From positions 62,001 to 126,000 of the forward strand of contig JAAHGF010000001.1 in NCBI GenBank assembly GCA_010672585.1: a stretch of 64,000 bases of DNA, written 5' to 3'. Positions within the stretch are counted from its first letter, which is position 1. Every line of letters begins with the position of its first letter. Shown here piece by piece: positions 1-8,868 of this stretch. The notes beneath the pieces are model-generated. The model was not told the DNA's origin. It made no database searches and saw nothing but the letters and a program-made list of their open reading frames with translations. The stretch is from Okeania sp. SIO1I7. GTDB lineage: Bacteria; Cyanobacteriota; Cyanobacteriia; Cyanobacteriales; Microcoleaceae. The translations under genes were made by a program, and so were the position numbers.

Positions 1-166
1 TTATTGCCTTTTTACTGTAAATTTCCAGTAGCTTGGGATGAAAATTAGGTGTTTTTGAAATAAATCTAACTTTGATTTTCCTGAATTTTAGGCTTTGCTT
101 TGAAGCGAAAAAAAAGCTGATTTGAAAATAACATTAGCAACAAACTAAAAGCTAACCCACTAACTA

Positions 167-1603
167 ATGGATAAACAAATTTGGATTGCGATGACATTTA
201 TTGCCTTTTTACTGTCATTTACAGTAGTAGGTATTTACTCCGCAACCCAAAAACAAAACACAACAAATGATTACTTACTTGCTAGTAGAAATGTTAATCC
301 CTGGTTAACAGCTTTATCAGCAATGGCAACAGGTCAGAGTGGATATTTATTCATTGGAGTAATTGGCTTTACTTACAAAGTGGGAGTTGCTTCCATTTGG
401 ATACCTGTTGCTTGGGCAATAGGAGACTATATTGCTTGGTGGATGATATTCAAAAAGTTGAGGTTAGTCTCTCAACAAACTAATTCAGATACAGTTTCCT
501 CATTCCTCGGTCAAGAAAATCTAGAGCAAGGCAAAAATAACGGGCGCTGGATTACAATGATATCAGCCTTAATTACCATTGCTTTTCTCGGTACTTATGC
601 CTCCGCTCAACTCGTAGCAGCAAGCAAAGGACTAAATGCAATATTTGGCTGGAACTATCAATTAGGAGTTATCATTGGAGCTATAATTGTCGTTATCTAC
701 TGCTTTTCAGGAGGCATTCGTGCTTCTATCTGGACTGACTCGGTGCAGGCAATTTTGATGATTGGCTCCTTGTTCGTTCTGTGTATAGTTGGTTTGATTA
801 ACTGTGGTGGTTTTGGAGGACTTTGGGCAAAACTCAATACAATTGACCCCAACCTGACAAATTGGATTCCGGCTAATTTGCCTTGGGGATTTTTCCCTTA
901 CTTTTTGGGATGGGTAGTGGCAGGATTTGGCGCTGTAGGTCAACCTCATATATTAGTACGAGCAATGGCAATTGACTCTGCAGAGAATGTAGCTTTGGCT
1001 CGAAACATCAAATTTGTCTGCGGTCAAATGAACTCTGCTACAGCTTTTGGTGTTGGGTTAACAGCAAGAGCATTGTTACCAGATTTAATCACATCCAGTG
1101 ACCCAGAGTTGGCATTACCTTATCTATCTATGGAACTGTTACCAGCAGTTATGGTAGGGCTAATGTTAGCAGGATTATTTTCAGCAGCAATTTCCACAGC
1201 AGACTCTCAGATACTATCTTGTTCGGCTGCACTCAGTCAAGACTTGATTCCTAATACAGCTGATTCTTATAGAATGGCTAAAATTGCTACGTTAGTTGTC
1301 ACAGCTATTGTATTAGCAATTGCCCTAACAGGAGACAATAACGTATTCGCTTTAGTAATTTTCTCTTGGTCAGTTTTAGCTTGTGGTTTAGGACCGTTAT
1401 TGGTATTGCGGGTTTGGCAAAAGTCAGTGAGTCTACCAGTAGCGATCGCTATGATGATTATTGGTATTATTGTTTCCATAGCCTGGAATTTAGGACTTGG
1501 TTTATCGAGTGCTATTTATGAAGTGCTTCCCGGTATGGCTGCAGGCTTTATTGTTTATGGAATTGTTCATTTTTTGATCGACTCTAGAGAGTTGAGTAAA
1601 TAA
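167..1603 (+). CDS. Sodium:solute symporter (SSS family, PutP-like)
   Basis: A 478-residue inner-membrane protein made almost entirely of hydrophobic segments (roughly 12-13 helices), beginning MDKQIWIAMTF at an ATG. The family couples Na+ entry to uptake of a small solute such as proline, pantothenate or an organic acid. Supporting features are an SSS-like N-terminal helix followed by DYLLASRNVNPW, the ATGQSGYLFIG segment near residues 55-65, the GGIRASIWTDSVQ segment near 185-197, and the AAISTADSQILSCSAALSQD block near 343-362, which resembles the Na+-site region of PutP. Length is normal for the family. Substrate cannot be told from sequence; PutP-like is the best guess. It stands 44 bp upstream of the broken DMT exporter, on the same strand. 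Confidence 0.85.
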   Translation: MDKQIWIAMTFIAFLLSFTVVGIYSATQKQNTTNDYLLASRNVNPWLTALSAMATGQSGYLFIGVIGFTYKVGVASIWIPVAWAIGDYIAWWMIFKKLRLVSQQTNSDTVSSFLGQENLEQGKNNGRWITMISALITIAFLGTYASAQLVAASKGLNAIFGWNYQLGVIIGAIIVVIYCFSGGIRASIWTDSVQAILMIGSLFVLCIVGLINCGGFGGLWAKLNTIDPNLTNWIPANLPWGFFPYFLGWVVAGFGAVGQPHILVRAMAIDSAENVALARNIKFVCGQMNSATAFGVGLTARALLPDLITSSDPELALPYLSMELLPAVMVGLMLAGLFSAAISTADSQILSCSAALSQDLIPNTADSYRMAKIATLVVTAIVLAIALTGDNNVFALVIFSWSVLACGLGPLLVLRVWQKSVSLPVAIAMMIIGIIVSIAWNLGLGLSSAIYEVLPGMAAGFIVYGIVHFLIDSRELSK

Positions 1604-1647
1604 AAAAATTGTACTACTTTGTATCGGTTTTATGAAGAGGGAAAAAG

Positions 1648-2762
1648 ATGGATGCTCCAAATAAAGTATCACGATTACAACTATTCTTATCATTACCGAT
1701 AGACTGTTTAGCTGCATTGATGGGTGGGACGATATGTCTATCTTTATCACCAATTTTCATCCGTTTGAGCGAATATGAAATCGGTCCAAATGCCACAATA
1801 TAGCAATGAGCGCTGGTATATTTACAAATTGCAGGAAAGGCCAAATAGCTGAAAGTCTTATATTATCGGCAATTTATTCCCCCTTCCGGAGCTGTTGCTT
1901 TCCGGAGCTGTTGCCTGCGCACAGCGCTATATTTAATCGCTTGTGGATTGCGACTGTTGCCTTTGGGTTAGTGAGTCTATTTTTAGCTGTGCGCGACCGA
2001 GAACGAAAAAAAGAAATCGAATCAGATCGACAAAAACCCCATCTACTTGACAGAGCCAAGCTACTGATGATAGCAGATGGGATTATTCTCTCAATGGGTC
2101 TAATATTTTGGGCTTGGTCTTTGACTCAGACAAGCATTGTCAACGCGAGCATGATGCATAATCTGGTTCCCATATTTACTATTTTAGGGGGGTGGCTAGC
2201 TTTAAGTCAAACCTTTGACCATCGATTTCTGCTAGGTATGTTTGTGGCGCTCGCTGGATCTGCATTATTAGAAATGAATGACCTTTTATCACTAAGAGTC
2301 AGCCAACAACTACTAGGAGATTTGGCAGCATTACTTTCAGCAGTATTTTTTGGTATACACCCACTGATAGTTGAGCAACTCCGAACTCAGATAAACCCAA
2401 TCACTATTATGACTTGGTCTTCGGCAACAGGCTCTCTGTTGTTATTGCCTTTTGCTTTAATTGTTGAAGAGCAAATTTTTCCAAATTCATTCACTGGTTG
2501 ATTTTCAGTTATTGCTCAAGCCATTATTGCTCAAATGTTAGGTATAGGACTTTTGGCTTATTCTCTCAAAAGGTTATCTGCTGGGCTTACTAGTCTAGTT
2601 GCGTTATCTGTTCCTGTTCTCAGCGCTGTCGAAGGTTGGGCAATTTTCTCAGAAAATCTTAGCTTGTTGACTTCGGTAAGTTTCTTTGTAATTTTATTGG
2701 GAATGTATTTGGCTATCTCTAGTAGGTCTGCTATCAAACCGAAAGTTGAGTCTTCTTATTGA
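1648..2762 (+). pseudogene. EamA/DMT-superfamily transporter, broken by an element insertion and a nonsense codon
   Basis: Translation from ATG 1648 gives a DMT (10-TMS drug/metabolite transporter) N-terminus: MDAPNKVSRLQLFLSLPID, later FIRLSEYEIGPNATI, then a stop at 1801. Homology resumes at 1932 in another frame as FNRLWIATVAFGLVSLF. The 131 extra bases are a TIR element (1801-1929) plus a duplicated TA; removing them restores ...NATIFNRLW... exactly. A second lesion is an in-frame TGA at 2499-2501 (context NSFTG-stop-FSVIAQ), probably from a Trp TGG, after which the frame stays open to 2762 through LLAYSLKRLSAGLTSL. Intact, the protein would have had about 325 residues and two EamA halves. 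The lesions imply loss of function unless the C-terminal half is used. Confidence 0.88.
1801..1929. mobile_element. MITE-like element, family B (copy 1), TA target duplication
   Basis: A 129-bp element with imperfect terminal inverted repeats: left TAGCAATGAGCGC, right end reverse complement TAGCGCTGTGCGC. TA flanks it at 1799-1800 and 1930-1931. A second copy is at 41140-41265. The interior includes a near-duplicated CCGGAGCTGTTGC segment. A TA duplication is typical of IS630/Tc1-mariner-type transposition, so this is probably a non-autonomous derivative. No transposase is encoded. Confidence 0.85.
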
Positions 2763-2900
2763 AGGCAAAAGTTGAGAGCTTTGCTAGAATTAAATGACAT
2801 CTCATATCAAATTCGGTTAAACAGTTATAGATTGGTTAAGTAAGGAGGAATCAACCCACCCCTAATATAGAATCTGGTTGAATAGTTATTGTATAGTTGG

Positions 2901-2943
2901 GAGTAGGGGAGTAGGGGAGTGGGGGAGTGGGGGAGTGGGGGAG
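2901..2943. repeat. Short purine-rich tandem repeat (GGGGAGTA/GGGGGAGTG units)
   Basis: About five degenerate 8-9 bp units of GGGGAGTA or GGGGGAGTG. Similar tracts recur at 54806-54902 and, in complementary form, at 5816-5886 and 15981-16026. They are non-coding. Confidence 0.8.
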
Positions 2944-2958
2944 ATTAAAGGCTTGAAG

Positions 2959-3191
2959 TAATTAGGGTTTGCGTATGGAAAGTCTTTTTGCTCTTTGTAG
3001 GAGACAGGAGAAATGGGAATGAGCGAGGAAGTAGGAGTAAGAATTGTCCCAAGGTTGTTCTGCCCAACTATGCGCCTAAAATACTAACTTTTTGAGCTTT
3101 TTAGACGTGATACCAGGTACTTTTTCGACCCAAAAAAGGCACTTGTCTTTATATGTCAATGCTTTTAGATTTAATCAGCAAGCCCTAATTA
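2959..3191. mobile_element. Putative small inverted-repeat element
   Basis: The segment starts TAATTAGGGTTTGC and ends GCAAGCCCTAATTA, giving 14-bp near-perfect terminal inverted repeats 233 bp apart. No ORF lies inside, so it is likely a decayed non-autonomous transposon. No second copy was found in the window. Confidence 0.5.
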
Positions 3192-3488
3192 TAGAATTAT
3201 CAACATATACTATATAACCCCTCCGGTGGAGGGGAAGTCAGGAAGACCTAGTCAGGAGGAGAGAGAATCACAAAGATGAGCGTAGTTATGGCGATTGAAG
3301 ATTTTTTTTATGTCCAATTAAACGGATTTGATATCATCATCACCTAGAAAAGTCCTAACAGCTTTTGGCAATATGTTTAATATTCGTGATATGAAACCAG
3401 TCACAATTAATAAGAATTAATTTTTCTACTTTTTTTGTTAAAATTTAGCACACAATTAACTAATTTAATAGAAATAAAACAACTAATT
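3192..3488. other. Intergenic region upstream of the ATP-grasp gene
   Basis: AT-rich spacer. It holds a small GC island with a CCTCCGGTGGAGG palindrome near 3221-3233 and a decayed family-A-like end (ACGGATTTGATATC, about 3325-3340). No gene is visible. A TTG-started extension of the downstream reading frame from 3435 is judged not to be used. Confidence 0.5.
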
Positions 3489-4598
3489 ATGACATTAGAA
3501 AAAATTCCTCAGACTCAACCTTCATCCTTAACCACAATGCCAATGTTACGAGTATTGCACCTCGCAGGTTCCCTTGTCTCTGACTTTTACTACAACTTAT
3601 CAATAATTTACGCAAAAGAAGTAGTACAACCAGTGGGTGTCAGTAGCTACTATGTAGTGGTACATCCTGATAGTCTTTGGCAGTTAGGAACTTCCTTAGA
3701 TTCCTTGTCGGAAAAGATGCCTCTCCAGAATATGATTCCTCGACTACCTCAGATGGATGTGGTAGTTCCCCATATGTTCTGCTTTCCTGGAATGACCAGT
3801 TTCAGGGCTTTATTTGAGGATATTATTGGTATCCCCATAGTTGGCTCACCATCCCATTGCACAGGATTAGCAACTAACAAAGCTCATACCAGAAATATAG
3901 TTTCTGCATCTGATGTCCTGGTTGCCAAAGCACAACAATTACGTCAGGGAGATAAATTAACAATGCAGCCACCCTTTGTCGTGAAACCAACCTCAGAAGA
4001 CAATTCTTTGGGTGTGACATTGGTGCGGGATGAATCTCAAATAGAGGCAGCATTGAAAGTTGGGTTTGAACTAGACGAGACGTTGTTAGTTGAGGATTAT
4101 ATTCCTGGAAGGGAACTCCGTGTAGGTGTGGTTGAATATGAAGGTAAGTTGTCCGTCTTGCCGATGATAGAGTATTTAGTGACGGAGGAAAACCCTATTA
4201 GAACTGTACATGATAAGTTGGAGCTAAAATCAGACGGAACCCCTGGAAAACAACCTGAGAAACCAGCAGTAAAGCCAGTATGTCCAGCTAATATCACACC
4301 AGAACTATTCGAGAAACTAGCAGATGCTGCCAAGAAAGCTCATGTTGCTTTAGGTTGTCGCGATTATTCTTTGTACGACTTCCGAGTCCATGCTGAAACC
4401 AACGAACCTTATCTGCTTGAGGCTGGTTTGTTTTGGTCTTTCGGCAGAATTGGCATGATTTCGCGAATGCTTATGGCTGATGGGCAAAGTTTAGAAGATG
4501 TGGCTTTGCAACTATGGAGTGCAGCAGCAGGGAGGACTCGTGTAGCTTGTGGTTCGTTGTTTAAGTACAGCAAATCAGAGCCAGTAGCAAAGGTATAA
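3489..4598 (+). CDS. D-Ala-D-Ala ligase-like ATP-grasp enzyme, MysD-related
   Basis: With ATG 3489 the protein has 369 residues; an in-frame TTG at 3435 would add 18 residues that look unlike the family. ATP-grasp ligases join a carboxylate to an amine through an acyl-phosphate. Visible features: an N-terminal LRVLHLAGS strand, PHMFCFPGMTSFRALFED near residues 95-112, the ATP-grasp lysine region PPFVVKPTSEDNSLGVTLV near 160-178, LLVEDYIPGRELRVGVV near 200-216, and the metal/ATP end CRDYSLYDFRVH ... PYLLEAG near 295-325. The pattern resembles MysD, which adds Ser or Thr to mycosporine-glycine, more than Ddl, but no mysA, mysB or mysC lies in the window. Substrate is unknown. The family call is firm; the MysD relation is from memory. 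Confidence 0.75.
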   Translation: MTLEKIPQTQPSSLTTMPMLRVLHLAGSLVSDFYYNLSIIYAKEVVQPVGVSSYYVVVHPDSLWQLGTSLDSLSEKMPLQNMIPRLPQMDVVVPHMFCFPGMTSFRALFEDIIGIPIVGSPSHCTGLATNKAHTRNIVSASDVLVAKAQQLRQGDKLTMQPPFVVKPTSEDNSLGVTLVRDESQIEAALKVGFELDETLLVEDYIPGRELRVGVVEYEGKLSVLPMIEYLVTEENPIRTVHDKLELKSDGTPGKQPEKPAVKPVCPANITPELFEKLADAAKKAHVALGCRDYSLYDFRVHAETNEPYLLEAGLFWSFGRIGMISRMLMADGQSLEDVALQLWSAAAGRTRVACGSLFKYSKSEPVAKV

Positions 4599-4774
4599 TA
4601 CCATTTCTCATTTTATTGAGCAGCGGAGTGGCTAGGGACGTTGCATAAGGGCGTCCCTACAGAGAAGTATAGTAGTTTAACTTAAAAATGAGACGTTTTT
4701 TCGTCTGAAACTCCCTCAGAGCAAGAAAGCTTTGTAAGTTAAATGACTATAAAAATCAGAGTCTCAAGGGGTGA

Positions 4775-4943
4775 TATCATGTCCGGTTGAACAGTTATAA
4801 AATAAATAACGACGGAGTCCTCAGGAGGAGCGAGTCAGGAGGGAAGAAAAAAGAAGGAAGAGGAAGAATAGGAGAAGAAGGAGAAAGTTTTTTAGTCGCG
4901 TAAGCGGAACGGAGTTCTATCACGCTCTTATCCGGACATGATA
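4775..4943. mobile_element. MITE-like element, family A (copy 1), TGA target duplication
   Basis: A 169-bp element with termini TATCATGTCCGG and CCGGACATGATA, a 12-bp perfect inverted repeat. TGA flanks it at 4772-4774 and 4944-4946. The interior is purine-rich and contains AACAGTTATAAAATAAATAA and GAAGGAGAAAG. A second complete copy, in the opposite orientation, is at 40044-40220. The TNA target type is known in parts of the IS5 family. Confidence 0.85.
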
Positions 4944-5060
4944 TGACAAGTGCTATCAAGTTTGAAATCGAGTCTTCCAAAGTCATGATTAAAACTAATG
5001 ATTAATTTCAAGATACATACCATATAAATCTAGTATTATTGTCAACAAAAAGGTAAAAAA

Positions 5061-5505
5061 ATGAAACTAATCAAGGCGAAACAAGATGCAGCCGATTTTA
5101 ACTTCCCTGGCGGGAAGTCCCGCGCTCTCCCGCAGGGGAGCGTCGTATGGGAAAGCCAGGGCCAAGATTCGGATACCTTCATAAGCTAAACGTTCATATG
5201 CCCTTGACAAGCTAGGTACATTTTGTTATTGTAATGTCCAACACAGGGGGAGGACATCACCTCTGTCTAAACAGCGGTCAGGGTTTCCCAGACTGAAGAA
5301 TCCCGCGTTGTCCCGTAAGGGCAACGTCGGGAGTATGTCAAGTCCCTGCTTAATTATCTTAACGATCACCAACAGGAACTCAAGGAGACTCTAACAAATA
5401 ATGGGGCGATCGCTATTCGAGGATATGAAGTGAAAACTCCTATGAAAGAGAATCAAAACAGTAAAAAACTGTTTAACATGGAAAGCATACCATTAAAGAC
5501 CGGAA
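5061..5505 (+). pseudogene. Relic of a TauD/TfdA-like dioxygenase N-terminus, interrupted by an insertion
   Basis: ATG 5061, preceded by AAAAAGG, opens MKLIKAKQDAADFNFPGGKS. Coding-like sequence resumes in the same frame at 5340 as KSLLNYLNDHQQELKETLTN, then NGAIAIRGYEVKTP. Joining the two gives a plausible N-terminus of the Fe(II)/2-oxoglutarate dioxygenase family (compare the common ...L..NGA..FRGF pattern). The 225 bp between carry stop codons. After about residue 70 the frame runs into repeat sequence, so the catalytic domain is missing. Family assignment rests on a short match. Confidence 0.45.
5115..5339. mobile_element. IS200/IS605-like end-only remnant inserted in the dioxygenase relic
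   Basis: A 225-bp insertion flanked by the direct repeat AAGTCCC (5115-5121 and 5340-5346). Its right part has a hairpin region (GAAGAATCCCGCG ... GTCGGGAGTATGTCAA) of the kind seen at right ends of cyanobacterial IS200/IS605 elements, and its left part has nested GC-rich hairpins. No TnpA or TnpB reading frame remains. It adds exactly 75 codons but contains stops. Confidence 0.5.
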
Positions 5506-5927
5506 ACGCGGAGCGCGGAACGGAGTTCTATCGCACTCTGATATGGAATCCGGTTATACAGTATTATGTTTATAGAACCCCCGATCGTATCTTCATAAAT
5601 TTAGCAAGGAGACAGCTATACTGGAGACAGGAGACAACCCACCCGCGGGGCCCGACCGTGGAGGGGAAGGGAAGAGGGAAGATATGGGGAGAAATAATAC
5701 ACAAAATTCAACACACCAACACCAAGATTTTCGGTCAAAATTGATGCGCGAAAAGACTTGAATACCATAATTATATAGCGATCAAATGGGTTCTATAATT
5801 CTATCCACACTTCAATCTCCCCATCTCCCCATCTTCCCATCTCCCCATCTCCCATCTCCCCATCTCCCCATCTCCCCATCTCCCAAAACTATATAATAAG
5901 TATTCAACTGGACATGATATTACAGGT
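5506..5927. repeat. Repeat-filled spacer with a CCCCATCT-type tandem tract
   Basis: It begins with a segment shared with family A interiors (CGGAACGGAGTTCTATC). An A-like end pair follows (ATGGAATCCGGTTATACAG near 5546, TTCAACTGGACATGATATT near 5908-5926). Inside is a pyrimidine-rich tandem tract of TCTCCCCA units at about 5816-5886. No gene was recognised; a 104-codon open frame here is compositionally repeat-derived. Confidence 0.6.
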
Positions 5928-6809
5928 CTAATCGTTAAAGCCTAAATGTTGGCGTAGAGAATGGCGCATAATATCAACTGGTACAGACTTTTGTAACCAT
6001 AATTCCAAGGCAGTAGCCCCTTGTTGAACCAACATTTCTAATCCATCAATAGCGATCGCTCCTCTAATCAGGGCTTGTTGAAGAAATTTAGTAGGGTTGG
6101 GAATATAGATTAAATCATAGACTATTGCTCCTGGTGATAATAGATTGAACACTTTCTCATCTACTGGAGACTGCTCGATATTAGGATACATTCCAATCGG
6201 AGTAGTATTCACTAGCAAATCTGCCTGTGAAACTAATCTTGACATTTCATCCCACTTATGTGTTTTTAGATTTACTGGTAAAGGAGAATTAATCCAACTT
6301 TGCCCAAAAGCAGCTAACTTTTCTTGAGACCGACCAATAACATGAATTTCTGCACAACCCAATTGAGCACAACCAGCCACTACTGCGCGAGATGCACCAC
6401 CATTACCTAAAATCAACGCTACTTTTTGATGCCAATCCCAATTATAAGTTTTTAGTGGAGAAAGAAATCCTTCCACATCTGTATTTGTCCCTTCCCATCC
6501 TTTATCTGTTTGATAAACAGTATTAACTGCCCCCACTGCTTGAGCAAGGTCTGAAACTTTTGACAAAAGTGGTAATATTGTTTGCTTGTGGGGAATAGTA
6601 ATATTAAAACCCTGAATGCCAATAGCAGAAAACCCAGCAATAGCTGTTTTTAAATTTTCTGGTTTAATTGGAAAAGGTAGGTAAACATAATCTATTAAGT
6701 TTTGTTGATTATTTATTGCTTTAATTGCAGCATTGTGCATTACTGGAGACAAAGAATGTTCAACGGGATAGCCAATGACTCCTAATAATTTTGTTTTACC
6801 TGTAATCAT
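5928..6809 (-). CDS. aroE: Shikimate dehydrogenase
   Basis: A 293-residue protein that reduces 3-dehydroshikimate to shikimate with NADPH in aromatic amino-acid synthesis (cytosol). Substrate-site motifs are clear: SLSPVMHN at 19-26, NITIPHK at 69-75 with catalytic Lys75, and TNTDVEGF with Asp111. The NADP-binding loop GNGGASRAV is at 135-143, NTTPIGMYP lies near 200, and the C-terminal LVQQGATALELW carries the conserved Gln. Length and order are those of AroE. It is divergently arranged with the small HTH gene, 77 bp away, so the two may share a promoter region. Confidence 0.96.
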   Translation of the reverse strand: MITGKTKLLGVIGYPVEHSLSPVMHNAAIKAINNQQNLIDYVYLPFPIKPENLKTAIAGFSAIGIQGFNITIPHKQTILPLLSKVSDLAQAVGAVNTVYQTDKGWEGTNTDVEGFLSPLKTYNWDWHQKVALILGNGGASRAVVAGCAQLGCAEIHVIGRSQEKLAAFGQSWINSPLPVNLKTHKWDEMSRLVSQADLLVNTTPIGMYPNIEQSPVDEKVFNLLSPGAIVYDLIYIPNPTKFLQQALIRGAIAIDGLEMLVQQGATALELWLQKSVPVDIMRHSLRQHLGFND

Positions 6810-6886
6810 TTGGGAAATATAAGTAAAAATTGCTATAATTTATTTTATAGAAATTAAACAACAAAAACTATAGTGCTATAGTAAAA

Positions 6887-7381
6887 ATGACTATTATTGG
6901 AACTAGAGAAGCAGCTTTTTTATTAGGTATTTGTTGTCAACGCGTCAGAGTTTTACTTTCTCAAGGTAGAATCAAAGGCGCTTATAAACACAAGGGATTT
7001 TGGCAAATTCCTCTTTATGGCCAAATGCCTGTTGTTATACCAGGGACTAGAGGTCCTAAAGGTATGTGGTATCATCGACAGCGACAGAAGCCGACCATGA
7101 TCCATGTTAATCAGCAAAAAATTCAAGCAAATCGCAAAAAAATAAATAAAAATCCTCAAATAGCGCTAGACCAATTGAAACCAGTAATCGCTTTGAAGCA
7201 GGGAAAAGGTAACTATTTAGGTTTTCAGTTAGAAATTCAGGGTCCTTGTCGTATAGTTTATCGACCACTAAATCCAGCAAGTTGTGGCGCTCACTTGTGG
7301 ATAGATACCTTTGAGCCAGTGCAGTTTGTAGATACTCAGTTTAAACCTGTGATGGCAAAACAAGCTTATAAATATGTTTAA
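6887..7381 (+). CDS. Small HTH-domain protein of unknown function
   Basis: 164 residues. The first 45 (GTREAAFLLGICCQRVRVLL, then SQGRIKGAYKHKGFWQIP) have the layout of a MerR/excisionase-type helix-turn-helix: helix-turn-helix followed by a basic wing ending in W-x-I-P. The middle (80-115) is basic and rich in Lys, Gln and Asn. The C-terminal 60 residues are a probable beta-rich domain that I do not recognise. DNA binding is inferred from the HTH. It starts 77 bp from aroE on the opposite strand, so autoregulation or aroE control is possible but unproven. Confidence 0.7.
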   Translation: MTIIGTREAAFLLGICCQRVRVLLSQGRIKGAYKHKGFWQIPLYGQMPVVIPGTRGPKGMWYHRQRQKPTMIHVNQQKIQANRKKINKNPQIALDQLKPVIALKQGKGNYLGFQLEIQGPCRIVYRPLNPASCGAHLWIDTFEPVQFVDTQFKPVMAKQAYKYV

Positions 7382-7464
7382 TAAGTTTTTTCAACATTTA
7401 AACTAGATATATTAGACATCCTACTCTCAACAAGATTTAGCAAGACTTTTGAGAAATGGTATAA

Positions 7465-7651
7465 TACCAATTTGAAAAAAGAATGTTACCAATAGTAAGA
7501 GAAATAAAAAACTTTTACAGAATACGCCCTTTGACAAAAAGGATGATTTCTGACCTAAAAAATGGTATTGAAGCCATTTCCATACGACTCCTGAGGACTG
7601 ACTCCTAAGAAATATCCTAGCTATTTGTAGCAAACATTTATCAATTTGGTA
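7465..7651. mobile_element. MITE-like element, family F (copy 1)
   Basis: A 187-bp element beginning TACCAATTTGA and ending TCAATTTGGTA. Related full copies are at 21699-21892 and 38819-39013. The flanks are TAA on the left and TCA on the right, a slightly decayed TNA duplication. The interior contains CTCCTGAGGACTGACTCCTA and GAAATATCCTAGCTATTTG, both shared with the other copies. Confidence 0.85.
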
Positions 7652-7711
7652 TCAGTTTATCGCACCCTGCGGAGTCGCACCGCTGCTGCCTTTTCCCTCC
7701 TCTGAATAAAT

Positions 7712-7748
7712 AAGAAAAAAAATACGCCTGAGTCATCCCAGACGTATT
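7712..7748 (-). terminator. Rho-independent terminator of the atp operon
   Basis: Read on the minus strand, 32 bases past the atpG stop: AATACGTCTGGG, loop ATGA, CTCAGGCGTATT, then a run of nine T. The 12-bp stem has only two G-U pairs. Confidence 0.9.
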
Positions 7749-7779
7749 AAAAATATAAATAATTTTCCAAAGTAGCCTA

Positions 7780-8727
7780 TTACTCTAAAGCACTAGCACC
7801 ACCCACAACTTCCAGAATTTCTTGAGTAATAGCAGCTTGCCGAGCTTTGTTATAAGAAAGAGTTAATGTTCCAACTAATTCACTAGCATTATCACTAGCA
7901 TTACTCATTGCTGTCATCCGAGATGCTAACTCACTAGCAGATGATTCTTGCCACGCCCTCAATAACTGGTTAGTTAAAAATAATGGCAAGAGAGCTTCTA
8001 AAATTTGAGTTGGGTCTTGCTCAAAAATCATATCGCGGGGAAAGCTTTTAGTAGGTGCTGTTACTTTGTCCCGTGAGACTTCAAAGTGACCACCTTTAGT
8101 AGTTAAACGGAAGATTTCATCATCTTGAACTTCTAAACCTTGAGGATCCAGAGGTAAGAGAGTTTGAATCACAGGTTGAGAGCTAATTAGTGAAATAAAT
8201 TTGGTATAAACCAACTCTACTCTATCTACTGTTCCTGAGAGAAAATCAGCAAGTACTTCATCAGTAACTGCAGAAGCGTCATCAGCTGTAGGAATTTTTT
8301 CAGGATTATCATAAGTGTTTAAAATTGGAGCTTCCCGACGTTGGAAATATTGAATTGCTTTACGTCCAATCAATAAATATTTATAATCAACTCCTTGCTC
8401 AGTGAGTTCACTAGCTCTGATTTCTGCGCGTTTAATGATGCTGCTGTTATAGCTACCACACAGACCACGATTTCCAGAAATTACTAATAACCCTACTGTT
8501 TTAACTTCCCTCTGTTTTAGTAGGGGTAAATCTACACTTTCAAATTGTAAACGTTCGGCAAGTCCGTATAAAACTTGGGCAAGGCGGTCGGCAAAAGGCC
8601 GAGTATTAATCACTTGTTCTTGGGCACGACGTACTTTAGCAGCGGCCACTAAGCGCATTGCTTCTGTGATTTTTTTAGTGTTTTTGACCGAGTTGATGCG
8701 ATCGCGAATAGCTTTTAAATTAGGCAT
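7780..8727 (-). CDS. atpG: ATP synthase F1 gamma subunit
   Basis: 315 residues; also called atpC in cyanobacterial literature. Gamma is the central rotor shaft coupling c-ring rotation to the catalytic sites of F1. The N-terminus [24 protein letters not shown] and the C-terminus ([20 protein letters not shown], ending [11 protein letters not shown]) are diagnostic coiled-coil segments. Length (about 25-30 residues above the E. coli protein) and the extra segment near 200-235 match the cyanobacterial/chloroplast type. The redox Cys pair of plants is absent; the only Cys seen is in GLCGSYNSS. It is the last gene of the operon, followed by a terminator. Confidence 0.97.
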   Translation of the reverse strand: MPNLKAIRDRINSVKNTKKITEAMRLVAAAKVRRAQEQVINTRPFADRLAQVLYGLAERLQFESVDLPLLKQREVKTVGLLVISGNRGLCGSYNSSIIKRAEIRASELTEQGVDYKYLLIGRKAIQYFQRREAPILNTYDNPEKIPTADDASAVTDEVLADFLSGTVDRVELVYTKFISLISSQPVIQTLLPLDPQGLEVQDDEIFRLTTKGGHFEVSRDKVTAPTKSFPRDMIFEQDPTQILEALLPLFLTNQLLRAWQESSASELASRMTAMSNASDNASELVGTLTLSYNKARQAAITQEILEVVGGASALE

Positions 8728-8868
8728 AATTTTGTATAGGAAGGAGTAACAAGTAACAATGAAGAAAGAAGAAGGGAACTCTCAACCCTTTTTTTTCTAT
8801 AAGTCTATTTTCTATAAGTCTATAGAGATTGGCCTATAAATTAAGTGCGAATTAGCCTTCAAAGTTAG

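Noticed and set aside
5430-5744. 104-codon ORF
   Set aside because: Only its first 20 or so codons continue the dioxygenase relic; the rest is translated family A-type repeat.
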